Positions 1-5,488 of a stretch of 8,258 nucleotides of DNA are shown piece after piece (positions within the stretch are counted from its first letter, which is position 1; each line of letters begins with the position of its first letter). This DNA is from Rhodospirillales bacterium (lineage in GTDB: Bacteria; Pseudomonadota; Alphaproteobacteria; Acetobacterales; Acetobacteraceae), in contig JANXSA010000260.1 in NCBI GenBank assembly GCA_025352915.1, positions 1-8,258 of the forward strand, given 5' to 3'. Position numbers and translations under genes: made by a program. Under the pieces are notes generated by a model, which searched no databases, had not been told where the DNA came from, and saw only the letters and a list, made by a program, of their open reading frames with translations.

Positions 1-1276
1 GGTTCTCGATGTTTCGCAGGGTGTCTTCGGCCGCGCCGCCGACGGTGGCCGTGGCGTTGGTCGCGGTGTTCAGGGTGACGACGACCGACACCGTCTTTTC
101 GGCATAGCTCGCGGTGTCGATGCCGTCGTCGCCGTCGAGCACGTCATTGCCGGCCAGCCCGGCCAGGGCGTCATCGCCGAGGCCACCACTCAGGGCGTTG
201 GCGGCGGTGTCGCCGGTGAGGCTGTCCGCCGCGCTGCCGCCGATGACGTTCTCGATGTTGCGCAGTGTGTCTTCGGCAACGCCGGCCACCAAGGCGGTGG
301 CGTTGGTCGCGGTGTTCAGCGTCACCACCACTGACCCGGTTTTCTCGGCATAGCTCGCCGTGTCAGTGCCGGCGCCGCCATCCAGCACATCCATGCCGGC
401 CAGGCCGGTCAAGGTGTCGTTGCCGGCGCCGCCTTCGAGCGTGTTGGCCAGGGCGTCGCCGGTCAGCGCGTCGTCGCCTGACCCGCCGCGAATGTTCTCG
501 ATGTTGGTGACCGTGTCCTCGGCGATCCCGGCCACCTTGACCGACGCCGCGATATCGCCGTTCAGCGCGACCGCCACGGCCGCCAGCTTGTCCGAAAAAT
601 CCGCCGTGTCGATGCCGCCGCCGCCGTTCAGTGTGTCGGCCCCGCCGCCGCCGCGCAGCATGTCGTTGCCCAGGCCGCCGATCAGGATATTGGCGTTTTC
701 GTCGCCGGTGAGCGTGTCGGCGCCAGCGCCGCCGGTGACGTTCTCGATGCCGCGCAACGTGTCTTCGACGTAGCCGTAGACCGCGGTCGTGCCGTCACTG
801 GCGCCATTCAGCGTCACCACGAAGGGGAGCGCGCGATCAGTATAGACGACCGTGTCGTTGCCGGCGCCGCCGTCGATCACATCCTTGCCGGCGTAACCCG
901 CCAGCGTATCGTCGAACCCCGACCCGGTGACGGTGTCGTTGCCCAACAGCAGGGCCGACCACGCGGCCGGGGCCAGGGCGGTGGAAAGCTGGATGGCGGT
1001 TGCCAGCGGCATGGCCAGGCCGGTCAGCCAGCGCACCGCGGTCTCGGAGGCGAAAGTGGTGATGGCGGTGATGGTCCCGGCGGTCGGCACGCCGGCGGTG
1101 TAGGTGAATATGCCGAACACCTCGATTTTCACGTCGCCCGGCAAGGCGATGCGAAACTTGCCGGCCAGCGCGGTGACGGACGGCGCGGTGACGGACGGCG
1201 CGGTAAACCCGGCGAACCCTGCCAGCGGGTTCTCGGTGGTGAGGTTGCTCGCGGTCGTGGTGGAAAACGCAGTCAT
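1..1276 (-). CDS. RTX / hemolysin-type calcium-binding repeat protein, N-terminal part (runs off the left edge)
   Basis: Reading the minus strand from the ATG at 1276 gives 425 residues with no stop before the window edge. Residues 1-107 are a non-repeat head with no obvious signal peptide; it contains a 'GIFTYTAGVPTAGTIT' segment. From about residue 112 there are glycine/aspartate nonapeptide stretches such as GNDTVTGSGFDDTLAG, GGAGNDTL and GGLGNDML, the calcium-binding beta-roll of RTX proteins. Proteins of this family are normally exported by a type I system using a C-terminal signal, which lies outside the window, so any enzymatic domain is also unseen. The start is decided by elimination: the in-frame TGA 15 codons upstream is followed by no ATG, GTG or TTG before this ATG. 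The Shine-Dalgarno is weak. The gene is divergent from hisF. Family assignment is confident; specific function (adhesin, S-layer, hydrolase) cannot be told. Confidence 0.88.
   Translation of the reverse strand, partial: MTAFSTTTASNLTTENPLAGFAGFTAPSVTAPSVTALAGKFRIALPGDVKIEVFGIFTYTAGVPTAGTITAITTFASETAVRWLTGLAMPLATAIQLSTALAPAAWSALLLGNDTVTGSGFDDTLAGYAGKDVIDGGAGNDTVVYTDRALPFVVTLNGASDGTTAVYGYVEDTLRGIENVTGGAGADTLTGDENANILIGGLGNDMLRGGGGADTLNGGGGIDTADFSDKLAAVAVALNGDIAASVKVAGIAEDTVTNIENIRGGSGDDALTGDALANTLEGGAGNDTLTGLAGMDVLDGGAGTDTASYAEKTGSVVVTLNTATNATALVAGVAEDTLRNIENVIGGSAADSLTGDTAANALSGGLGDDALAGLAGNDVLDGDDGIDTASYAEKTVSVVVTLNTATNATATVGGAAEDTLRNIEN
8..745 (-). repeat. Three tandem 82-residue (246-bp) RTX modules
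   Basis: The segment encoding 'IEN' recurs at residues 177, 259, 341 and 423 of the RTX protein, exactly 82 residues apart. On the plus strand the matching GTTCTC lies at 740, 494, 248 and 2, exactly 246 bp apart. Each module reads roughly IEN-x-xGG-x-x-x-D-x-LTGD, then calcium-binding nonapeptides, then a D-T-A-[SD]-[YF] turn, a V-x-x-x-LN strand and an EDT-x-x-N-IEN close. The last two modules are nearly the same in the second half (both contain TASYAEKT, VVVTLNTATNATA and AEDTLRNIEN), suggesting recent duplication. The array may continue beyond the left edge. Confidence 0.9.
1170..1199 (-). repeat. 15-bp perfect tandem duplication in the RTX gene head
   Basis: GCGGTGACGGACGGC occurs twice back to back at 1170-1184 and 1185-1199 (plus strand) and starts a third time at 1200. 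It encodes the doubled pentapeptide PSVTA-PSVTA near residues 27-36 of the RTX protein. It keeps the frame. Confidence 0.9.
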
Positions 1277-1369
1277 CGGGACAATGATCCGACTGAAAAG
1301 GAGGACCGCAAACTCGCATCAAATTGTTACATCTATCCTACGGCTTGCGCGTACCCTCGGCATGTCTGG

Positions 1370-1410
1370 CCGGCTACCCATCATTGGCGGCCGCCAATGA
1401 TGGGTGCCGG
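1370..1410. promoter_or_regulatory. 30-bp perfect palindrome between the divergent RTX gene and hisF (possible operator)
   Basis: CCCATCATTGGCGG at 1377-1390 is followed immediately by its exact reverse complement at 1391-1404. One further A-T pair at 1376/1405 makes 30 bp of perfect dyad symmetry. Allowing a one-base bulge at 1375, CCGGC at 1370-1374 pairs with GCCGG at 1406-1410. The centre is a NotI-type GCGGCCGC. It lies 75 bp upstream of the hisF start and about 100 bp upstream of the RTX start. Position between divergent genes argues for a regulator site or an extruded cruciform rather than a terminator, and no T-tract follows on either strand. It could equally be a dispersed palindromic repeat unit. 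The palindrome itself is certain; the role is inferred. Confidence 0.5.
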
Positions 1411-1479
1411 ACCGCCCTGCGCGTGCGCTTGCGTTCGGCGCGGGTGGGCACGAAGATACGTGTTCCCTGGGGGTGTATA

Positions 1480-2280
1480 GTGCTGAAGCTGCGGGTGATT
1501 CCTTGTCTGGATGTGAAGGATGGGCGCGTCGTCAAGGGCGTGAACTTCGTATCGCTGCGCGATGCCGGCGACCCCGTCGAGCAGGCGGCGCTGTATGACG
1601 CGGCGGGGGCGGATGAACTGACGTTCCTGGACATCACCGCGAGCCACGAGAATCGTGACACCATTGTCGATGTGGTGAGCCGGACGGCGGCGCGGGTGTT
1701 CCTGCCGTTGACGGTGGGCGGCGGGATTCGCGCGGTGGATGACATGCGGCGGCTGCTGCTGGCCGGCGCGGACAAGTGCAGCATCAACTCGGCGGCGGTG
1801 GCGCGGCCGGAGCTGGTGCGCGAGGCGGCGCAGAAATTTGGCAGCCAGTGCGTGGTGGTGGCGGTGGATGCCAAGCGGACCTCAACCTCAGCGGGCCCAA
1901 CCTCCGCGGGGGGTGACACGTGGCATGTGTTCACCCATGGCGGGCGGCGCGATACCGGGATGGATGTGGTTGACTGGTGCCGCCAGGTGGTGGCGCTGGG
2001 GGCGGGGGAGATTTTGCTGACCAGCATGGACCGCGACGGCACCGGGCAGGGCTTTGACCTGGCGCTGTTGCGGCGCGTGTGCGCGGCGGTGCGGGTGCCG
2101 GTGATCGCTTCCGGGGGCGCTGGCACGTTGCAACACTTTGTCGAGGGCGCGCAGGCCGGGGCGACCGGCTTGCTGGCGGCCAGTGTTTTTCACTTCGGAA
2201 CTTTTACGATTGCACAGGTAAAGGACGCCCTCGGACGGGCCGGCCAGCCGGTGCGGTTGCCGCGCATGGTCGCGGCCTAG
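1480..2280 (+). CDS. hisF: Imidazole glycerol phosphate synthase cyclase subunit HisF
   Basis: The product has 266 residues. HisF is the (beta/alpha)8-barrel cyclase that uses ammonia from the HisH glutaminase to convert PRFAR to imidazole glycerol phosphate and AICAR, in cytosolic histidine biosynthesis. The start [20 protein letters not shown] is diagnostic; the catalytic aspartates are D11 (in CLDV) and D130 (in VAVDAKR). The phosphate-binding segments VGGGIR (79-84) and ASGGAG (210-215) are present. The GTG at 1480 is chosen because it puts D11 at the family position and has a G-rich site (CTGGGGG, ending 6 bp upstream); the frame is open further upstream, but that part has no HisF similarity. 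A loop after DAKR is longer than I would expect, with a 5-residue duplication. No hisH or hisA lies nearby. hisE follows 11 bp downstream. Confidence 0.96.
   Translation: MLKLRVIPCLDVKDGRVVKGVNFVSLRDAGDPVEQAALYDAAGADELTFLDITASHENRDTIVDVVSRTAARVFLPLTVGGGIRAVDDMRRLLLAGADKCSINSAAVARPELVREAAQKFGSQCVVVAVDAKRTSTSAGPTSAGGDTWHVFTHGGRRDTGMDVVDWCRQVVALGAGEILLTSMDRDGTGQGFDLALLRRVCAAVRVPVIASGGAGTLQHFVEGAQAGATGLLAASVFHFGTFTIAQVKDALGRAGQPVRLPRMVAA
1885..1914 (+). repeat. Imperfect 15-bp tandem duplication in the HisF loop
   Basis: ACCTCAGCGGGCCCA (1885-1899) is followed by ACCTCCGCGGGGGGT (1900-1914). They encode TSAGP and TSAGG, residues 136-145 of HisF. The duplication lengthens the loop between the catalytic D130 segment and the WHVFTHGGR segment. 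Confidence 0.7.
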
Positions 2281-2291
2281 GGAACGCAACG

Positions 2292-2963
2292 ATGGCCAAG
2301 TCGATGAAGAAGCGTATGCCGGACACCGGGGCCAATGGTCAGGAAGGCGCGGCAGCACTGGCGGTGGCCGCCGGGAAAAAGCCGGGGGCCAAAAAGCCGG
2401 GGGCCAAGAAGACGGCGGCCAAAAAGGCCGGCTTGAAGAAGGCCGGCTTGAAGAAGGTCGGCGCGAAAAAGGCCGATGCCAAGAAGGCGGGCGTCATAAA
2501 GACAGGCGTTAAAAAGGCGGGCATCAAGAAATTGGGCGCGAAAAAGAGCGCCGCGCTGTCGGCCCCGGTCATGCCGCCGTCGCCGCCGCTGGCGGTGGGG
2601 AGCTCGCCGGCCGTGCTTGACCGGCTCTGGTCAGTGGTGAGCGACCGGCGTGCCGCCGACCCGACGGTATCGCATTCCGCCCGCCTGTTGGCCCGCGGCA
2701 CGGCCAAGGTGGCGCAGAAATTCGGCGAGGAAGCGGTGGAGTGCGTGATCGAGGCGGTGGGCGGCAACCGGGCAGGGCTGATCGCAGAAAGTGCCGATGT
2801 GCTCTATCACCTCATCGTCATGTGGGTGAATGCCGGGGTGCGGACCGACGAGGTCTGGGCGGAGCTGGCGCGGCGCGAGGGGGTGTCGGGCGTGGCCGAA
2901 AAGGCGTCGCGGGCGCGGGCGCTGCCGATCGAACTGGGGCTGCGGACGACCAAGATCCCCTGA
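2292..2963 (+). CDS. hisE: Phosphoribosyl-ATP pyrophosphatase HisE with a lysine-rich N-terminal extension
   Basis: The product has 223 residues. HisE hydrolyses phosphoribosyl-ATP to phosphoribosyl-AMP and pyrophosphate, the second step of histidine synthesis. The enzyme domain is about residues 107-205. It is recognised by [24 protein letters not shown] followed by ESADVLYHL, the metal-binding EEAVE (146-150) and E-x-x-D-x-x-YH (166-173) helices of the all-alpha MazG-like fold. The first 106 residues are not HisE-like: residues 29-88 are twelve consecutive pentapeptides of the form KK-x-x-x (one is IK), resembling histone H1 or AlgP tails, then a Pro-rich linker. The ATG at 2292 has AGGGAA 7 bp upstream. 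An in-frame ATG at 2571 would give a normal-sized HisE of 130 residues but has no visible ribosome site, so the long form is preferred. Enzyme identity is sure; the tail's function is unknown. Confidence 0.93.
   Translation: MAKSMKKRMPDTGANGQEGAAALAVAAGKKPGAKKPGAKKTAAKKAGLKKAGLKKVGAKKADAKKAGVIKTGVKKAGIKKLGAKKSAALSAPVMPPSPPLAVGSSPAVLDRLWSVVSDRRAADPTVSHSARLLARGTAKVAQKFGEEAVECVIEAVGGNRAGLIAESADVLYHLIVMWVNAGVRTDEVWAELARREGVSGVAEKASRARALPIELGLRTTKIP
2376..2555 (+). repeat. Twelve 15-bp repeats encoding KKxxx pentapeptides in hisE
   Basis: Read in frame, 180 bp split evenly into twelve codon quintets: [60 protein letters not shown]. Some neighbours are almost the same in DNA (the two KKAGL units share GGCCGGCTTGAAGAA), others have drifted. 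The lysine codons make this the most A-rich stretch of the coding sequence here. Confidence 0.95.
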
Positions 2964-3021
2964 TGGGTTGCCCGTGGCCGGGGCCTGCGGCACTTTGCAC
3001 GCAGCCCAGGGAGAGCAGCGC

Positions 3022-3399
3022 ATGGCCGTCAAAGGCACCGGCGACTACGACGACGCCAACATCTTCGCGCGCATCCTGCGCGGGGAAATCCCCTGCCGGA
3101 AAGTCCACGAAGACGACTGGTCGCTGGCGTTCCATGACATCAACCCGCAAGCGCCAACCCATGTGCTGGTGATCCCGAAAGGGCGCTACATCTCGATGGC
3201 CGACTTCTCCGCGCGAGCCAGCGAGGCGGAAATCGCCGGATTCATCCGCGCGGTTGGCCAGGTGGCGCGGGATATGGGGCTGGAAGCGCCAGGCTACCGG
3301 CTGCTGGCAAATGTCGGCGAAGACTCCGGCCAGGAAGTGCCGCACCTGCATGTCCATCTCTTTGCCGGCCGCCCGCTCGGGCCGATGCTGGCGCGGTAA
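3022..3399 (+). CDS. HIT-family (histidine triad) nucleotide-binding protein
   Basis: The product has 125 residues, normal for the HINT branch of HIT proteins, which are cytosolic hydrolases or transferases acting on nucleoside phosphoramidates or dinucleotides. The opening NIFARILRGEIPCRKV, the FHDI segment around H38, N97 in LLANVGEDSGQ, and the triad H108-L-H110-V-H112 near the C-terminus are all present, and H110 is the likely nucleophile by family analogy. The ATG has AGGGAG at 3008-3013, 8 bp upstream. It lies 58 bp after hisE, same strand, and probably shares its transcript; HIT genes next to hisE recur in alphaproteobacteria as far as I know, though no biochemical link to histidine synthesis is established. 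The TAA stop falls within a sequence shared with a second intergenic repeat copy. Confidence 0.93.
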   Translation: MAVKGTGDYDDANIFARILRGEIPCRKVHEDDWSLAFHDINPQAPTHVLVIPKGRYISMADFSARASEAEIAGFIRAVGQVARDMGLEAPGYRLLANVGEDSGQEVPHLHVHLFAGRPLGPMLAR

Positions 3400-3562
3400 G
3401 CAAGGCCAGGGCTCTGCCCTGGACCCGCTGGGGCCTGAGGCCCCAGGCCCCCATCCGTTTACGCGCCTTCGGCTTAAAGGGGCGAGGTCCAGGGTCTCGG
3501 ACCGTCGCGCGAAGGCGCGCTCGGGGCCTGGTGGGGTCCAGGGGCAAAGCCCTTGGTCTTCC
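3400..3562. repeat. GC-rich hairpin-dense intergenic element, copy 1
   Basis: The stretch between the HIT gene and the convergent decarboxylase gene is a set of nested inverted repeats. CCAGGGC-TCT-GCCCTGG (3406-3422) is a perfect 7-bp stem. The left end, about 3405-3427, pairs imperfectly with 3535-3557, giving a long-range stem closing the whole element. Smaller stems lie at 3486-3503 and 3506-3519. The first 16 bases, GTAAGCAAGGCCAGGG at 3396-3411, are identical to 5324-5339, where a second element begins. No reading frame resembling a protein is apparent. Such elements could stop transcription from both sides or be a dispersed palindromic repeat family. Confidence 0.75.
3428..3446. terminator. 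Perfect 8-bp hairpin, possible bidirectional terminator
   Basis: CTGGGGCC-TGA-GGCCCCAG is a perfect 8-bp GC-rich stem with a 3-base loop, 29 bp after the HIT stop and between convergent genes. There is no T-tract on either strand, so intrinsic termination is uncertain; it may simply be part of the repeat element. Confidence 0.35.
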
Positions 3563-3576
3563 TGACTGCGCCAACG

Positions 3577-5259
3577 TCAGACTGGCTGGAAGGTGGCGTC
3601 GGTCGCGGCGTCGATCAGCAGCGGGGTGGGGCTGGCAAGGCCGCGTTTAAGGGCGGCGATGAAGGTTGAGATGGTTTCGACGCGGACGGCCTCGACGCCG
3701 AGGGAGGTGGCCAGGCCGCAAAAATCGATGGTGGGGTTGGCGAGTTCCATGCCGACGTAGCGGCCGCGCTGGGCAGCGGTGCCTTTGGTGGCGGACAGGC
3801 GTTGCTTGAGGATGCGGTAGGAGCGGTTGTTGAGGATCACGAAGGTGATCGGCAGTTTTTCGTGCGCGGCGGTCCACAGGGCCTGGATGGAATACATGGC
3901 GCTGCCGTCGCCGATGACGGCGACGACTGGCCGGCCGGGCAGGGCGAGGGCGATGCCGATGGCGGCCGGCAGGCCCCAGCCGATACCGCCGCCGCGGTTG
4001 CCGTAAAGCCCGCCGGGTTGGACGTGGCGGAGGAATTGGAACATGCCGGCGCCGGAGGAGATCGATTCGTCGACCAGCACGGCCTCGGCGGGGAGAGTGT
4101 CGCCGAGGGCTTTCATCAGGGCGAGCGGGGCGATCGGGGAGCGGTCGGACAGGGCTTCGGCCTGGGCGGTCAGTTTGGCGAGGTCGGCGGCGACGTGGGC
4201 GGCAACCTCGGCGCGGCGGGATTGGGCGCGGGTGATGCCGTCAGGGCCGAGGGCCGCGTTGAGCGCGGTGGTCAAGAGGGGGAGGGTGGCGAGGGGATCG
4301 CCGAACAGGGCGGCATCGGTGGGGAAATTCTTGGCCAGTTCCCAGGGGTTGGTGTCGAGCTGGATGACCTTGATACCGTCCGGCAGCGGCTCGATCTCGG
4401 GCGGCAGGGACAGGGTGAACATGTCCGCACCGACCGAGAGGACCAGGTCATGCGGGGTCAGCATGGCGTTGATCCAGTGGCCCAACCGGGTGATCGGGCC
4501 GCGAAACAGCGGGTGCGAGGGCGGGAACGGCAGGGTGGTGGGCTCGCCCTCCAGCCAGACCGGGGCGCCGAGGGCCTCGGCCAGGGCAACGAGTTCGGCC
4601 GCGGCGCCGGATTGCGCCACGCTGTCGCCGGCGATGATCACCGGGCGGGAGGCAGCGGCGAGCAACCCGGCGGCCTTGGCGATTTCGGCGGCGTCAGCGG
4701 CAATGCGCGGGGCGACGCGCGACGGGGTGCCGAGGCCGATGCTGGCCTCGGCGTTCATCACGTCGACCGGTAGCGAGACGAAGACCGGGCCCATCGGCGG
4801 CGCCAGCGCGGTCTTCGCGGCGCGGTGCAACAGCCGCGGCAGGTCCTGGGCGCGGCGCACCTCGACGGCGTATTTGACGAAGGGCTGGGCCATGGGCGGC
4901 AGCTCGGCGTACAGGTTCGGCTCGGTGATGCCGAAGCCCTGCGCCTGTTGGCCGGCGGTCAGCAGGACCGGCGAGCTGGCCTTGTGGGCGTCGAACAGCA
5001 TGCCCATCGCGTTGCCGAGGCCGGGGGCGACATGGACATTGGCCACGCCGAGCGTGCCACTGGCCCGGGCGTAACCGTCGGCCATCGCCATCACTAGCGC
5101 CTCCTGCAGCGCCAGCACGTAGCGAATCTCGTCCTCGCCGGCGAGCGCATCCATCAGCGGGAGTTCGGTGGTGCCGGGATTGCCGAACATCACCTTCACC
5201 CCCTCCTGCTTCAGCAATTCAAGAAACAGGCGGCGGCCGGCGGTGGGGGCGGGGGTCAT
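3577..5259 (-). CDS. Thiamine-diphosphate enzyme, benzoylformate decarboxylase-like
   Basis: The product has 560 residues, usual length for the ThDP decarboxylase/acetolactate synthase superfamily. The N-terminal PYR domain has FGNPGTTELPLMDAL (25-39) and the catalytic glutamate E53 in LALQEALVMAMADGYA. A central domain (about 190-340) and a C-terminal PP domain with GDG (450-452) and NN (477-478), the Mg/ThDP motif, follow. From memory of Pseudomonas benzoylformate decarboxylase, PGT, LQEA, H76 (its H70) and GNAMG match its pattern; its S26 corresponds to T30 and I see no counterpart of H281. The reaction is therefore probably decarboxylation or carboligation of a 2-oxo acid, but the substrate is not predictable. 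The ATG at 5259 has GGAG (5271-5268) 8 bp upstream. It is convergent with the HIT gene and divergent from a second ThDP enzyme. Confidence 0.88.
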   Translation of the reverse strand: MTPAPTAGRRLFLELLKQEGVKVMFGNPGTTELPLMDALAGEDEIRYVLALQEALVMAMADGYARASGTLGVANVHVAPGLGNAMGMLFDAHKASSPVLLTAGQQAQGFGITEPNLYAELPPMAQPFVKYAVEVRRAQDLPRLLHRAAKTALAPPMGPVFVSLPVDVMNAEASIGLGTPSRVAPRIAADAAEIAKAAGLLAAASRPVIIAGDSVAQSGAAAELVALAEALGAPVWLEGEPTTLPFPPSHPLFRGPITRLGHWINAMLTPHDLVLSVGADMFTLSLPPEIEPLPDGIKVIQLDTNPWELAKNFPTDAALFGDPLATLPLLTTALNAALGPDGITRAQSRRAEVAAHVAADLAKLTAQAEALSDRSPIAPLALMKALGDTLPAEAVLVDESISSGAGMFQFLRHVQPGGLYGNRGGGIGWGLPAAIGIALALPGRPVVAVIGDGSAMYSIQALWTAAHEKLPITFVILNNRSYRILKQRLSATKGTAAQRGRYVGMELANPTIDFCGLATSLGVEAVRVETISTFIAALKRGLASPTPLLIDAATDATFQPV

Positions 5260-5289
5260 GCGAACGTCTCCAGGACAGGCTTTGATCGC

Positions 5290-5317
5290 AGCCTAGCGCA
5301 GATGGCTTCGCCGCCAA
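5290..5317 (-). promoter_or_regulatory. Possible sigma70-type promoter of the decarboxylase-like gene
   Basis: On the minus strand TTGGCG (5317-5312) and TAGGCT (5295-5290) are separated by 16 bp, with the start codon about 30 bp further on. Match to consensus is partial, so this is only a candidate. Confidence 0.28.
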
Positions 5318-5323
5318 GCGGAA

Positions 5324-5443
5324 GTAAGCAAGGCCAGGGTTTCACCCTGAATCCACCAGGGGCCAAGCCCCTGGACCTTACAATTCAAGGGTCCAGGGGG
5401 CTTGGCCCCTTGGCGGGTCTGGGCGGAGCCCAGCCTTGGCCTT
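5324..5443. repeat. GC-rich inverted-repeat element, copy 2
   Basis: It starts with the same 16 bases as copy 1 (GTAAGCAAGGCCAGGG). The inner arms, 5356-5377 and about 5390-5412, pair over some 22 bp with two single-base bulges around an A/T-rich loop (5378-5388, TTACAATTCAA). Within the left arm CCAGGGGC-CAA-GCCCCTGG (5356-5374) is itself a perfect 8-bp hairpin, and CTGGGC-GGA-GCCCAG (5419-5433) is a perfect 6-bp hairpin in the right arm. Outer arms from 5331 and back from 5443 share AAGGCCA-type sequence. This copy lies between divergent genes, so it is not simply a terminator. Confidence 0.8.
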
Positions 5444-5463
5444 TTGCCCGCGAGCGATACACT
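5436..5463 (+). promoter_or_regulatory. Possible sigma70-type promoter of the acetolactate-synthase-like gene
   Basis: TTGGCC (5436-5441) and TACACT (5458-5463) are 16 bp apart, placing a start of transcription about 20 bp before the ATG at 5489. The -35 box overlaps the end of the repeat element. The consensus match is partial. Confidence 0.32.
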
Positions 5464-5488
5464 GCACCCAAATATCCAGGGGGATGCA

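Noticed and set aside
114..773. Several plus-strand open frames rich in Ser/Pro/Ala opposite the RTX array
   Set aside because: They recur with the 246-bp repeat and are antisense shadows of GC-rich repeat codons; no recognisable domain.
837..1322. Minus-strand frame starting at 1322, rich in Arg/His
   Set aside because: It overlaps the RTX gene in another frame and has the Arg/His-rich composition of an out-of-frame read of GC-rich DNA. The frame starting at 1276 gives clear RTX motifs.
1324..1350. TTGTTAC/TATCCT-like promoter boxes upstream of hisF
   Set aside because: Spacing between the boxes is far too short for a sigma70 promoter; no convincing alternative pair was found.
1324..1479. 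In-frame N-terminal extension of HisF upstream of the GTG at 1480
   Set aside because: The extra residues are unlike HisF, pass through the palindrome, and would displace the family N-terminus ([11 protein letters not shown]).
2376..2555. 15-bp repeat array as a CRISPR or integration site
   Set aside because: There are no spacers, the repeats are contiguous, and they stay in frame within hisE.
3802..5074. Long plus-strand frames opposite the decarboxylase-like gene
   Set aside because: Composition is Gly/Gln/Arg-rich or Ser/Ala-rich with no motif; they are antisense shadows of a gene with full ThDP motifs.
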